DNA of 64,000 bases from Hyphomicrobiales bacterium (GTDB lineage: Bacteria > Pseudomonadota > Alphaproteobacteria > Rhizobiales > Rhizobiaceae). A program made the position numbers and the translations under genes. The stretch spans positions 108,498-172,497 of the forward strand of contig UCJA01000018.1 of NCBI GenBank assembly GCA_900472675.1, given 5' to 3'. Of the stretch, positions 52,930 to 60,631 are shown in pieces. How positions within the stretch are numbered: position 1 is the stretch's first letter; the number at the start of each line of letters is the position of its first letter. The notes beneath the pieces were generated by a model. It saw nothing but the letters and a program-made list of their open reading frames with translations. It made no database searches and had not been told where the DNA came from.

Positions 52930-53202
52930 CAGATACGGCAGCGCCTGCCGCGGCTGTTCGATCTGGAGCCGGGGCTGTGGGCGCCGATCGCCTGTAACGG
53001 GCGTGGCGTCGCGCTGACCACAGCCTTCGGTCGCGAGCTGGGAAATTTCCTGACCGGAAAGATCACTGCGGATGATTTTGTCGTGCCGATCACCAAGCCC
53101 GAGCCGATTCCCATGCGCACCTTCGCAACACTTGGCCCGTATTTTTGGCTGCCCTTCAGCGAATACATGAACAAGCGGGAAACCGAATTGCTGCAGGCCT
53201 GA
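52930..53202 (+). pseudogene. FAD-dependent oxidoreductase (DAO-type) C-terminal relic
   Basis: An open frame ending in TGA at 53200 reads PRLFDLEPGLWAPIACNGRG, VALTTAFGRELGNFLTGK and later PMRTFATLGPYFWLPFSEYM. The NGRGVALTTAFGREL phrase is the C-terminal FAD-binding GRG segment of DAO-family amine or amino-acid oxidases. The N-terminal two-thirds of the gene is missing. Confidence 0.65.
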
Positions 53203-53482
53203 ACGTTATGGCTTTCGATGCGTCTCCCCCCGGTCAGCGATGACGAATTGAGCCACCCGCTCTGCAATCAACATGGTCAAGAAATGCGAAGCGACAGGTT
53301 GCTGATACGACCGCGGAAGGCGGGGCGTGACAGAATTGCCTGCCTTCCGCCGATCGCGGCTGCCATGAGAGCCCGATCGCGGGATCGGCAAGCGGCGCGA
53401 TCTGTTTCTCTTCACCAACCACGCGAAATTGACGGCATCGAGTACTAATTCGTGCCTACGTGGATTGGCAAACGATGGCTCT

Positions 53483-54436
53483 TCAGTCCACAGCATCAGC
53501 CCGGGCGACCAGGTGCCTCATTGCGAACATGTCGAGGTGGCCGCCGCCGACATTCTTGTAGACGGTGATCTCGCCTGCGCTTGTCCGTCCGGAATGCCGA
53601 CCCTTGCAGAGATCGAAAAGGTCGGCGACGATGTCCTGTTCGCCGATCACGCCGGCAGCGAGCGGCCCCGCCACGTCGCCCGACCCCTTGGCATTGTTCC
53701 GCGTGTCCACGAAGAGGCAACCGGCCCGCCGCAGGACGTCGTCGTCGGCCTCCCGCATGTCGTGCGTATAGGCCCCGATCAGATCCACATGGGCGCCCGG
53801 TTTCAGAAGCACGCCGCGCACCAGTGGCTCTGTCGCCATCGTGACGCAGGAGATGATGTCGGCTTCGGTGACCGCATCGTCCAGAGAAGAAACGACTGTC
53901 ACCGGTTGCCCCGCAGCCCGCAGTCGATCTGCCAACTGCTGTGCTTTCTCAATATTCCGGTTCCAGAGCATGATCTTGCGGATCGATGGCCGCACGCTCG
54001 TATGAGCCTCGACGACATGCGGCGCCAGACCGCCGGCTCCCACCACTAGCAGGACTTCGGCATCCGGCCGCGCCAGGAGATCGGCACCCAGCGCCGAATC
54101 CGCCGCCGTCTTGCGGAACGTCAGCGAGGCGCCATCGCAGGTGGCAAGCGGCCCGCCGGTTTGGCCATCGAACAGCGCTACAAGGCCCTGCACCGAAGGC
54201 TGCGGCGGCGAAAGACCCGTATTGCCGGGAAACACACCGACCATCTTCACGGCAATCACCTCTCCCGAAGCCCAGGAGAGCAGCGACACGAACTTGTTTT
54301 CCTCGCGCTGACTGTCGCTCAGCACGTTGACATGCATCTGCGGCATCGCGCCGTCACGATGGGCCTGCCTCAGAGCCTCCACGAGACGCGGATAATCGAG
54401 GAGCTGGTGAACCTGGTCGGCATCGAAATGACGCAT
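53483..54436 (-). CDS. Ornithine cyclodeaminase/mu-crystallin-family protein
   Basis: The 317-residue protein has an OCD-family fold: an N-terminal substrate domain with a lysine in AVKMVGVFPGN, and a Rossmann segment with GAGGLAPHVVEAH (about residues 132-144). The region LIGAYTHDMREADDD follows, carrying the catalytic-type aspartate. Members include ornithine cyclodeaminase, alanine dehydrogenase, ketimine and pyrroline-2-carboxylate reductases. It is the last gene of the polar amino-acid importer operon, nine bases after the ATPase stop. Beside FrlD/FrlB-like enzymes it might process the amino acid released from a fructosamine, but that is inference. Confidence 0.85.
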   Translation of the reverse strand: MRHFDADQVHQLLDYPRLVEALRQAHRDGAMPQMHVNVLSDSQREENKFVSLLSWASGEVIAVKMVGVFPGNTGLSPPQPSVQGLVALFDGQTGGPLATCDGASLTFRKTAADSALGADLLARPDAEVLLVVGAGGLAPHVVEAHTSVRPSIRKIMLWNRNIEKAQQLADRLRAAGQPVTVVSSLDDAVTEADIISCVTMATEPLVRGVLLKPGAHVDLIGAYTHDMREADDDVLRRAGCLFVDTRNNAKGSGDVAGPLAAGVIGEQDIVADLFDLCKGRHSGRTSAGEITVYKNVGGGHLDMFAMRHLVARADAVD

Positions 54437-54444
54437 GGAAACTC

Positions 54445-55206
54445 CTAGAGGACGCGGGCGAGGAAGGAGCGCGTGCGGCTGTGTTGTGGATTGCTGAGAA
54501 CATCCTTCGGGTGCCCCGCTTCGACGATGATGCCGCCGTCCATGAACACCAGGTGATCTGCCACGTCCCGCGCGAACGACATCTCGTGCGTGACGACCAC
54601 CATCGTCATCCCCTCTTCGGCGAGCTGGCGCATCACGGCCAGCACTTCGCCCACCAGTTCCGGATCGAGCGCCGAGGTCGGCTCGTCGAACAGCATGAGC
54701 GTCGGCTGCATGGCAAGCGACCGGGCGATCGCGACGCGCTGCTGCTGCCCGCCGGACAGCTGTCGCGGGTAGTAGTCGGCGCGGTCGGCCAGACCGACCT
54801 TGTCGAGAAGCGCATGCGCCTCCTCGGTTGCCTGCGCCCGGCCCTTGCGCTTGACGATCATCGGCGCCTCGATGATGTTCTCGAGCGCGGTCTTGTGCGG
54901 AAACAGATGAAAGCCCTGGAACACCATGCCCATCTTCTGGCGCTGCACGGAGAGCTCGTTGAAGGACATGCGGTAGAGCTTGTCGCCCTTGAAGCGAAGG
55001 CCAACCGGTTCGCCTTCGAGATAGACGGCGCCGGAGGTCGGCACCTCCAGGTAATTCAGGCAGCGCAGCAGCGTACTCTTGCCCGAACCCGAAGGCCCGA
55101 CGATGCAGGTCACGTCACCGGCGGCAACCGTGAGGTCGATCGACTTGAGGACCTGGTGCGTACCGAAATCCTTCGACAGGCGCTCGACGTTGAGAAGCGG
55201 CATCAT
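54445..55206 (-). CDS. Polar amino-acid ABC transporter ATP-binding protein
   Basis: The 253-residue ATPase of the GlnQ/HisP type has GPSGSGKST, LSGGQQQRVAIARSL and LMLFDEPTSALDPELV. Its start overlaps the permease stop by four bases. It energises the neighbouring permease for uptake of an amino-acid-like compound, here possibly a fructosyl-amino acid. Confidence 0.94.
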   Translation of the reverse strand: MMPLLNVERLSKDFGTHQVLKSIDLTVAAGDVTCIVGPSGSGKSTLLRCLNYLEVPTSGAVYLEGEPVGLRFKGDKLYRMSFNELSVQRQKMGMVFQGFHLFPHKTALENIIEAPMIVKRKGRAQATEEAHALLDKVGLADRADYYPRQLSGGQQQRVAIARSLAMQPTLMLFDEPTSALDPELVGEVLAVMRQLAEEGMTMVVVTHEMSFARDVADHLVFMDGGIIVEAGHPKDVLSNPQHSRTRSFLARVL

Positions 55207-56144
55207 AGCATCGCCTCCCCGCGCCGGAGGCCCCAGAACTTACTCTTGAACAGCGATTTCAAGATGAGCTGCAGCTCGAGCGGCGGACCATCCTTGAGGC
55301 GGTGCTCGATGTAGTGCTCGGCAAGGGTCAGGATGGTCGACAGGACCAGATACCAAATGGTTGCCACGATCAGCAGCGGGATGGTCTGGTAGGTGCGCGA
55401 ATAGATCATCTGGGCCGAGTAAAGGAGGTCGGGAAGCGCCAGCACGCTTACGAGCGAGGTAAACTTGAGCATCGAGATCGTGTCGTTACCGATCGGCGGC
55501 ACGATGATCCGAAGCGCCTGCGGCAGCACGATTCGCCGCAGCGTCTGCGCCTGCGTCATGCCGAGCGTGGCCGCGGCTTCCGTCTGGCCAAGGTTGATCG
55601 CCTGGATGCCGGCCCGGATCATCTCGGCAGCATAGGCGCTTTCCGTAAAGGCGAGGCCCAGCAATGCAGCGCTCAGCGGCGTGATCAGCGAATTGGTCGA
55701 GGCGGACCAGAGGGTCGGCCCGAATGGGATGGCGATCGATACCTCCGGGATCAGCAGGCCGAGATTATACCAGAACACCAGCTGCACCAGCGGCGGCACG
55801 CCGCGGAAGAACCAGATCCAGGCCCAGCTCGTCGCCTGGAAGACCGGGTTTCGCGACAGGCGCATGACCGCGATGACGGTGCCAATGATCAGCCCCAGGA
55901 TCATCGACAGGAACGTCAGCATCAGCGTGCGTCCAAGCCCCGCAAGGATTTCCGGGCTGAACAGATACTGCCAGACCACGCTCCACTGCAGATTTTCGTT
56001 GGTGACGAGCAGCCGGATGAAGAGCACCGCCAGCCCGAGCACCAGGGCACCGCCGATCCACCAGGACGGATGAAACACATCGACGGGCTTTATCGAATGG
56101 ATATCCGGCTGCCGGGCTGGCGATTTGATAGGGATGTCAGCCAT
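55203..56144 (-). CDS. Polar amino-acid ABC transporter permease
   Basis: The 313-residue permease of the HisM/GlnP type has an extended N-terminus with an extra helix, five further helices, the FFRGVPPLVQLVFWYN segment and the EAA loop AATLGMTQAQTLRRIVLPQA. A single permease gene suggests a homodimeric channel. A strong hairpin separates it from the binding-protein gene upstream. Confidence 0.93.
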   Translation of the reverse strand: MADIPIKSPARQPDIHSIKPVDVFHPSWWIGGALVLGLAVLFIRLLVTNENLQWSVVWQYLFSPEILAGLGRTLMLTFLSMILGLIIGTVIAVMRLSRNPVFQATSWAWIWFFRGVPPLVQLVFWYNLGLLIPEVSIAIPFGPTLWSASTNSLITPLSAALLGLAFTESAYAAEMIRAGIQAINLGQTEAAATLGMTQAQTLRRIVLPQALRIIVPPIGNDTISMLKFTSLVSVLALPDLLYSAQMIYSRTYQTIPLLIVATIWYLVLSTILTLAEHYIEHRLKDGPPLELQLILKSLFKSKFWGLRRGEAML

Positions 56145-56165
56145 GCTTGCTCTTTCGTGGGGAAG

Positions 56166-56194
56166 AAGGCTCGGAAGGTGGCATTCCGAGCCTT
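56166..56194 (-). terminator. Intra-operon hairpin after the binding-protein gene
   Basis: Perfect 11-base arms AAGGCTCGGAA (56166-56176) and TTCCGAGCCTT (56184-56194) enclose a seven-base loop, just downstream of the binding-protein stop on the minus strand. TTCTTCC follows on the transcript. A partial terminator or mRNA stabiliser is likely. Confidence 0.6.
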
Positions 56195-56201
56195 TGACGG
56201 A

Positions 56202-57074
56202 TCAGGGGGCCGGATTGGCCTTGGTGATCAGGACAGCCTTGTCGAGCATCCCGGCACCGTCCACACCCCATTTTGCCATAAGCGCCTTGTAGGAGCCATC
56301 GTCGATCATGGCCTGCAGGACGTCCTTCAGCGCCGGGCCGAGGGCATCGCCCTTGCGCACGCCGATACCGTTGAACACGGCATTGCTGATGAAACCTGCG
56401 AGCTCGAACTTGCCGGTTTGCTTGGCAAGATAGGCAAGCTTGGCAGAGCCTGCTGCGGCGATTTCGACGCGACCCGAAGACACGGCCAGTTCGGCAGCGT
56501 TTTGCGTGGTGAACTGCTGCAGGTCGATCGGCTTTGCGCCGGCATCGACGCAGGTCTCCTTGCTGACCTTGGTCAGGTACTGGAAGTCCCAGGCGCCGGT
56601 AATCAGCGCGACGCTATGACCGCAAAGATCCTTTTCCGCCGCCAGCTTCAAGCCCTTGCCCTTGAGGAAGGCGTAGCCGGTGCCTTCCTTGCGCTGCGGG
56701 ATGAAGTCCAGCACCTCGAGCCGCTCTGGCGTGACGCCGAAGGAGGAGAAGCCGGCATCGAAGCGTTTGCTGGCAAGGCCCGGAATGATCACGTCGAAGC
56801 TGGTCGCCTCGAACTTGAAGGGAACGCCGAGCCGCTCGGACATCGCCTTCGCCATATCGATGCTCCAGCCCTTCAGCTCGCCGTTTTCCACGAATTCGTC
56901 CGGTGGCCAGTCATTGAAAGCCGCAACCTTGACGCCGCCGGACTGATAGTTGGCTGGAAGTGCATCGTGCAGTGTCTTGTTGACCTCGGCCGCGTGAGCG
57001 GAAAACGAGGATGCCAGAAGGGTCGCTGCAAATCCTGCAACCCGGATAAAGGTCATGCCCAGTCGGTAAGCCAA
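56202..57074 (-). CDS. Polar amino-acid ABC transporter solute-binding protein
   Basis: A 290-residue periplasmic protein of binding-protein family 3 with signal peptide ending FSAHAAE. A ligand-domain start (KVAAFNDWPPDEFVENGELK, GWSIDMAKAMSERLG) and FDAGFSSFGVTPERLEVLDF follow. It captures an amino-acid-like ligand for the permease and ATPase. An operator shared with the frlD/frlB-like genes lies 75 bases upstream of its start. This suggests that the ligand is a fructosamine such as an Amadori compound. Confidence 0.93.
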   Translation of the reverse strand: MAYRLGMTFIRVAGFAATLLASSFSAHAAEVNKTLHDALPANYQSGGVKVAAFNDWPPDEFVENGELKGWSIDMAKAMSERLGVPFKFEATSFDVIIPGLASKRFDAGFSSFGVTPERLEVLDFIPQRKEGTGYAFLKGKGLKLAAEKDLCGHSVALITGAWDFQYLTKVSKETCVDAGAKPIDLQQFTTQNAAELAVSSGRVEIAAAGSAKLAYLAKQTGKFELAGFISNAVFNGIGVRKGDALGPALKDVLQAMIDDGSYKALMAKWGVDGAGMLDKAVLITKANPAP

Positions 57075-57148
57075 TTCGATAATCCTTCCCCTTTTTATCG
57101 TGTCGTCCGGCGCCCGCGAAGCCCACCCAATTGCATCCCAAGAGAATT

Positions 57149-57166
57149 TGTGCGAACGTTCTCATA
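57149..57166. promoter_or_regulatory. LacI-type operator, copy 1 (importer/lacI promoter)
   Basis: TGTGCGAACGTTCTCATA is centred on the palindrome GAACGTTC, as in LacI-family sites. It lies between the binding-protein start (57074, minus) and the LacI gene (57264, plus). It matches the reverse complement of the 59250 site at 17 of 18 bases. Confidence 0.75.
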
Positions 57167-57263
57167 TTATAGGCATTGCTTTTTCTTTTTCGTCAAGTGA
57201 GAAATTCCCGGCAGGGGTGTTGCAGCCTCCGGAAGGCTGGCCGCAAGGAAGAATGAACAAGGC

Positions 57264-58364
57264 ATGAGCGACAGGCGGCCGGAAAAGGTCACGATAGCCG
57301 AAGTGGCAAAACGCGCCGGCGTCAGCACGGCGACGGCTGGCCGGGTGCTGGGCGGCTACGGCTATTCGCGCCAGGAGATCAAGGAGCGGGTCAGGCAGGC
57401 CGCCGAGGATCTCGGCTACCGTCCCAATCTCCTGGCCCGCGGCCTGATCACCGGCAAGACCAAGACCATCGGCGTGGTCGCCGGAGATATCCAGAGCCCC
57501 TTCTATGCCAGCATCCTGAGGGGTGTGTCAGACGTCACCCGCATGGCGGGCTTCGGTATCCTGCTGACCAATAGCGACGAGCAGATCGACCGGGAGATCG
57601 AGGCGGTCCAGCTGCTGCGGGAAAAACAGGTGGACGGCCTGATCGTCGCACCCTCGGACCTGGTCCAGGCGTCGCATCTGCATGCAGCGGTCCGCGACGG
57701 CTGCCCCGTCGTTCTGATCGACCGCGTCGTCAGGGATCTTAAGGCCGATGCCGTCTGCATCGACAACCAGGCCGCCTCGCGGGACTGCGTCATGCGCCTG
57801 ATCGAGGCCGGCCATCGGCGCATCGGTCTTGTCGCCGAACTCGAGCGTTGGGAGGGCGGCAACGTCCAGGACTTTCTGAGCGCCGCGGCGGGCGGAAGCA
57901 TTGATGCATCCACGCTCTTTCCCAGCTGGCAGCGCTTTTACGGCTATCTCGAAGCCATGCGGGCGTCGGGCCTGCCGGTCGATCTGGATCTGGTCGGCCG
58001 CGTCGGCCTTTACTCGGTGGATGGCGCCCGCAAGGAAACCCGGCGGCTTCTAGGGCGCCAGGATCGGCCGACTGCCCTCTTCACCGCCGACGGGCTCATG
58101 TCGGCCGCCGCGATGGATGTGATCACCTCGCTCGACCTGCAGATCCCTCGCGATCTCTCGCTGATCTGCTTCGACGATCTGGACTGGATGAGCTTCATCC
58201 GGCCGGGCATCGCAGCCGTCGTCCAGCCGCTCATCGAAATGGGCGAGACCGCGGGACGGCTGATGCTGTCCCGGATCGGCGGCGACGAAAGCGAGCCGCA
58301 ACGCCTGGCTCTGCAGCCGGAATTCGCGCCCCGCGGCTCTGTCGCTGCGCCGCCAGCCGCCTGA
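57264..58364 (+). CDS. LacI-family regulator of the fructosamine locus
   Basis: The 366-residue regulator has a LacI helix-turn-helix (TIAEVAKRAGVSTATAGRVL), a hinge (RPNLLARGL) and a periplasmic-binding-like effector core ending in FDDLDWMSFIRPGI. It lies between the importer operon and the kinase/deglycase genes. Near-identical operators in both promoters mark it as their common repressor and probably its own. The effector would be the imported compound or its 6-phosphate. Confidence 0.93.
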   Translation: MSDRRPEKVTIAEVAKRAGVSTATAGRVLGGYGYSRQEIKERVRQAAEDLGYRPNLLARGLITGKTKTIGVVAGDIQSPFYASILRGVSDVTRMAGFGILLTNSDEQIDREIEAVQLLREKQVDGLIVAPSDLVQASHLHAAVRDGCPVVLIDRVVRDLKADAVCIDNQAASRDCVMRLIEAGHRRIGLVAELERWEGGNVQDFLSAAAGGSIDASTLFPSWQRFYGYLEAMRASGLPVDLDLVGRVGLYSVDGARKETRRLLGRQDRPTALFTADGLMSAAAMDVITSLDLQIPRDLSLICFDDLDWMSFIRPGIAAVVQPLIEMGETAGRLMLSRIGGDESEPQRLALQPEFAPRGSVAAPPAA

Positions 58365-58376
58365 TCCCAAGCCGTC

Positions 58377-59225
58377 CTAGAGCCCGGGATAGGCTGCCCG
58401 GATGGCAGAAATATCGACGCTCAGCTGCGTCGGAACACCGTGACCAACGGCACCAAAATAGCTGCAGGTCGCTGCAGCCTCCACGGCCGCCGCAGACAGA
58501 AGCGCGTCCGGCGCCTCCCCATTCATGAGCCCGAACAGGGTGCGCGCAATGAAGGTGTCGCCGGCACCCAGCGTATCGACCAGACCCGCCTTCGCCGCCG
58601 GCACCTCGAAGATCTCTTCCCCATGACCGAGGATCGCCCCCTGCGAACCGCGAGTAACGAGGCACCATTGCGCGCCTCTCGCAAGCACGCTTTGCATCAG
58701 GGCGCGGGCGTATTCGAGCCCGTCCTCCCGCGCCGACAGCGAGGCGAGAGTGCAGAGCGGCGCGATGCGGGAAATCTTGTCGTCGTCGTACTTATTGGAA
58801 AAATCATAGGACAGCGGGACCAGCCTTGAAATTTTCGGCAGATACGCATCGAGCCCGCTCGACTGGCCGATCTGCACGGCATCAAAGCCTGCGATGAATT
58901 CGAAATCGGCATCTGACGGCTCGAACATCGAAACCCCAAGGTCGAAGGTCACAAACACCCGGTCGGCATCGCGATGGCCGATGACGCAATAGGCGGTGGG
59001 TCCCTCCAGCCGGCGCAGATGCGAGGTCTCGACGCGCTCCTCAGTCAATGCCCGGAGGATGGCGTCACCGGCGGCATCGCGGCCGATGGCGCCGAGATAG
59101 GCGGACTGGCCGCCGAACTTCCTGATGAACACCGAGACGTTAAGGCAGTTGCCGCCCGGGAACATGGTGTTCTGCGAGAGGTAGCAATCGACGACGTTAT
59201 CGCCCATCGCAACGATCTTGACCAT
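58377..59225 (-). CDS. PfkB-family sugar kinase, fructoselysine 6-kinase (FrlD)-like
   Basis: The kinase of about 282 residues starts at ATG 59225. A longer reading to 59315 overlaps the operator. The opening VKIVAMGDNVVDCYLSQNTM and FPGGNCLNVSVFIRKFGG are strikingly like FrlD, and DTLGAGDTFIA is the PfkB catalytic motif. FrlD phosphorylates fructoselysine on the sugar's 6-position. The divergent FrlB-like gene would then split the product. It converges with the LacI gene 12 bases away. The natural substrate could be another fructosyl-amino acid. Confidence 0.85.
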   Translation of the reverse strand: MVKIVAMGDNVVDCYLSQNTMFPGGNCLNVSVFIRKFGGQSAYLGAIGRDAAGDAILRALTEERVETSHLRRLEGPTAYCVIGHRDADRVFVTFDLGVSMFEPSDADFEFIAGFDAVQIGQSSGLDAYLPKISRLVPLSYDFSNKYDDDKISRIAPLCTLASLSAREDGLEYARALMQSVLARGAQWCLVTRGSQGAILGHGEEIFEVPAAKAGLVDTLGAGDTFIARTLFGLMNGEAPDALLSAAAVEAAATCSYFGAVGHGVPTQLSVDISAIRAAYPGL

Positions 59226-59249
59226 CGGAAATCTTTCTGATTGACTTGA

Positions 59250-59267
59250 TGTGAGAACGTTCGCACA
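59250..59267. promoter_or_regulatory. LacI-type operator, copy 2 (frlD/frlB-like divergent promoter)
   Basis: TGTGAGAACGTTCGCACA is nearly palindromic and lies midway between the divergent kinase and deglycase starts. It is the counterpart of the site at 57149. One bound repressor could silence both genes. Confidence 0.75.
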
Positions 59268-59305
59268 ACGTATCACACCTGTCAACGCCGACGCGAGATC
59301 ATGCC

Positions 59306-60307
59306 ATGAAGACACAGCTGAACCCCGACATCGAGACGACCCTTGCCGCCTTGGCGACGCGGAAGCTTAGCCATGTCTTCCTCGTTGCCTGCGGTGGATC
59401 CCTGTCGATCATGCACCCCGGCAAGTACTTTCTCGACCGCCATTCGGACGCGCTGACCTCGGATGTCTATAACGGCGACGAGTTCGTTGCCCGCAATCCA
59501 CGCAAGCTTGGGCCGAATGCCCTGGTGCTCCTCTGCTCCCAGACGGGCACGACCAAGGAGACCGTCAACGCTGCAAGGCACGCCCGCGAACACGGCGCCG
59601 TCACGATCGCCATGACGCTCGATCCGCAGTCGCCTTTGGCAGAAGCAGCCGAGCATGTGGTCGCCTACCAGGCCTCCTACACGACCGGCGTTCCGATCGA
59701 TGCTGCCGACAGCAATTACGGCGTGCTCTACATGATCCTCACCGGATTGCTGCGCCAGACCGACAAGGTCGACCTGGTTCCGACCCTGCTCTCCAGCCTC
59801 AGCAACCTGCAGCCGGCAATCGACAAGGCGCACACCGCCTATTCGGGCCTGTTCGATACCTATGCGGAGCGCTTCAAGACCGCGCCGGTCATCTATACCA
59901 TGGCAAGCGGCGCCAACTATGGAGCCGCCTATTCCTTCGCCATCTGCGTGTTCATGGAGATGCTGTGGATCAACTCTCAGGCGATCCACGCCGACGAATT
60001 CTTCCACGGCCCTTTCGAAGTGGTGGACAAGGACGCGAAATTCGTTTGCATGATCGGCCTGGACGAGACCCGCCGGCTTGAGGAGCGCGGTCGTGACTTC
60101 CTCTACCGTTACGGCGCCAAGGAGAACATCCTGGTGCTCGACGCCAAGGATCTCGATCTTGATGGCATCGACGCCGCCTTCAAGGGCTATCTCGTGCCGC
60201 TCATCTTCTTCGATGCTCTCTGGAAGTTCGCCTACAAGCTGGCGGCGCAGCGTGAGACGATCATGCTCGAAGACCGCCGCTATATGAAGAAGATCTCCGG
60301 CTACTGA
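59306..60307 (+). CDS. SIS-domain fructosamine 6-phosphate deglycase (FrlB)-like
   Basis: The 333-residue protein has two SIS sugar-isomerase domains: VFLVACGGSLSIMHPGKYF near residue 24, LVLLCSQTGTTKETV, and the active-site-like segment QAIHADEFFHGPFEVV with the glutamate-histidine pair typical of GlmS-type isomerases and FrlB. It should split a fructosamine 6-phosphate into glucose 6-phosphate and a free amine or amino acid. The start is ATG 59306, divergent from the kinase. An ATG five bases upstream is dead after two codons. A hairpin follows the stop. A related fructosyl-amino-acid-phosphate specificity is equally possible. Confidence 0.85.
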   Translation: MKTQLNPDIETTLAALATRKLSHVFLVACGGSLSIMHPGKYFLDRHSDALTSDVYNGDEFVARNPRKLGPNALVLLCSQTGTTKETVNAARHAREHGAVTIAMTLDPQSPLAEAAEHVVAYQASYTTGVPIDAADSNYGVLYMILTGLLRQTDKVDLVPTLLSSLSNLQPAIDKAHTAYSGLFDTYAERFKTAPVIYTMASGANYGAAYSFAICVFMEMLWINSQAIHADEFFHGPFEVVDKDAKFVCMIGLDETRRLEERGRDFLYRYGAKENILVLDAKDLDLDGIDAAFKGYLVPLIFFDALWKFAYKLAAQRETIMLEDRRYMKKISGY

Positions 60308-60631
60308 TCCAATCATACCAGGCAATAACAGGGAGAGAAGCCAACGTTGATCGTTGGCGTCATTTCGCGAAGGGCCCGGTACCTGAATACCTTCTTCGCT
60401 TTGATGAGATAAGTCCTTCCCTGTCGGGCCTTTCTTTATGTCGACCCCGCTGTCGTACCGCTGAAGCGACTCGGAGGCTCGGAGGGTTCGGTTGAGAAAC
60501 TCTACGTATGCGTTCATCTTCGCCAAGCTTGCGCACGGTCCCCTCTTCCGTTGGGTTTGCGGGACCAGCCAAAGCGGTTGGGCCATAACGGCCAAAAGAC
60601 AAGGGGATTGAATTCGCGCCGGACGGTACTC
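60308..60631. other. 324-base gap after the deglycase gene
   Basis: Apart from the hairpin at 60340-60358, only short frames are visible between the convergent deglycase and LysR genes. Nothing else here can be supported as a gene or RNA. Confidence 0.4.
60340..60358 (+). terminator. Terminator-like hairpin after the deglycase gene
   Basis: GCCAACG, loop TTGAT, CGTTGGC is a perfect 7-base stem starting 33 bases after the stop. GTCATTT follows. Reasonable as a weak intrinsic terminator. Confidence 0.45.

Larger units (their letters stand above)
52247..53482. other. 1.2-kb region of decayed genes
   Basis: No intact gene is visible here. It contains the two relics listed separately (aldehyde dehydrogenase start, FAD oxidoreductase end). 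Several other protein-like fragments of under 50 codons cannot be named. No terminal repeats or site duplications were seen, so the cause of decay is unclear. Confidence 0.6.

Noticed and set aside
53206..53496. Minus-strand frame of 96 codons before the OCD gene
   Set aside because: Arginine/serine-rich, without domain or ribosome site, overlaps the end of the OCD gene in another frame.
55302..57200. Plus-strand open frame of 632 codons
   Set aside because: Antisense to the amino-acid permease and binding-protein genes, which have domains, overlaps and a signal peptide.
59282..60595. Minus-strand open frame of 437 codons
   Set aside because: Antisense to the SIS-domain deglycase gene; no domain of its own.
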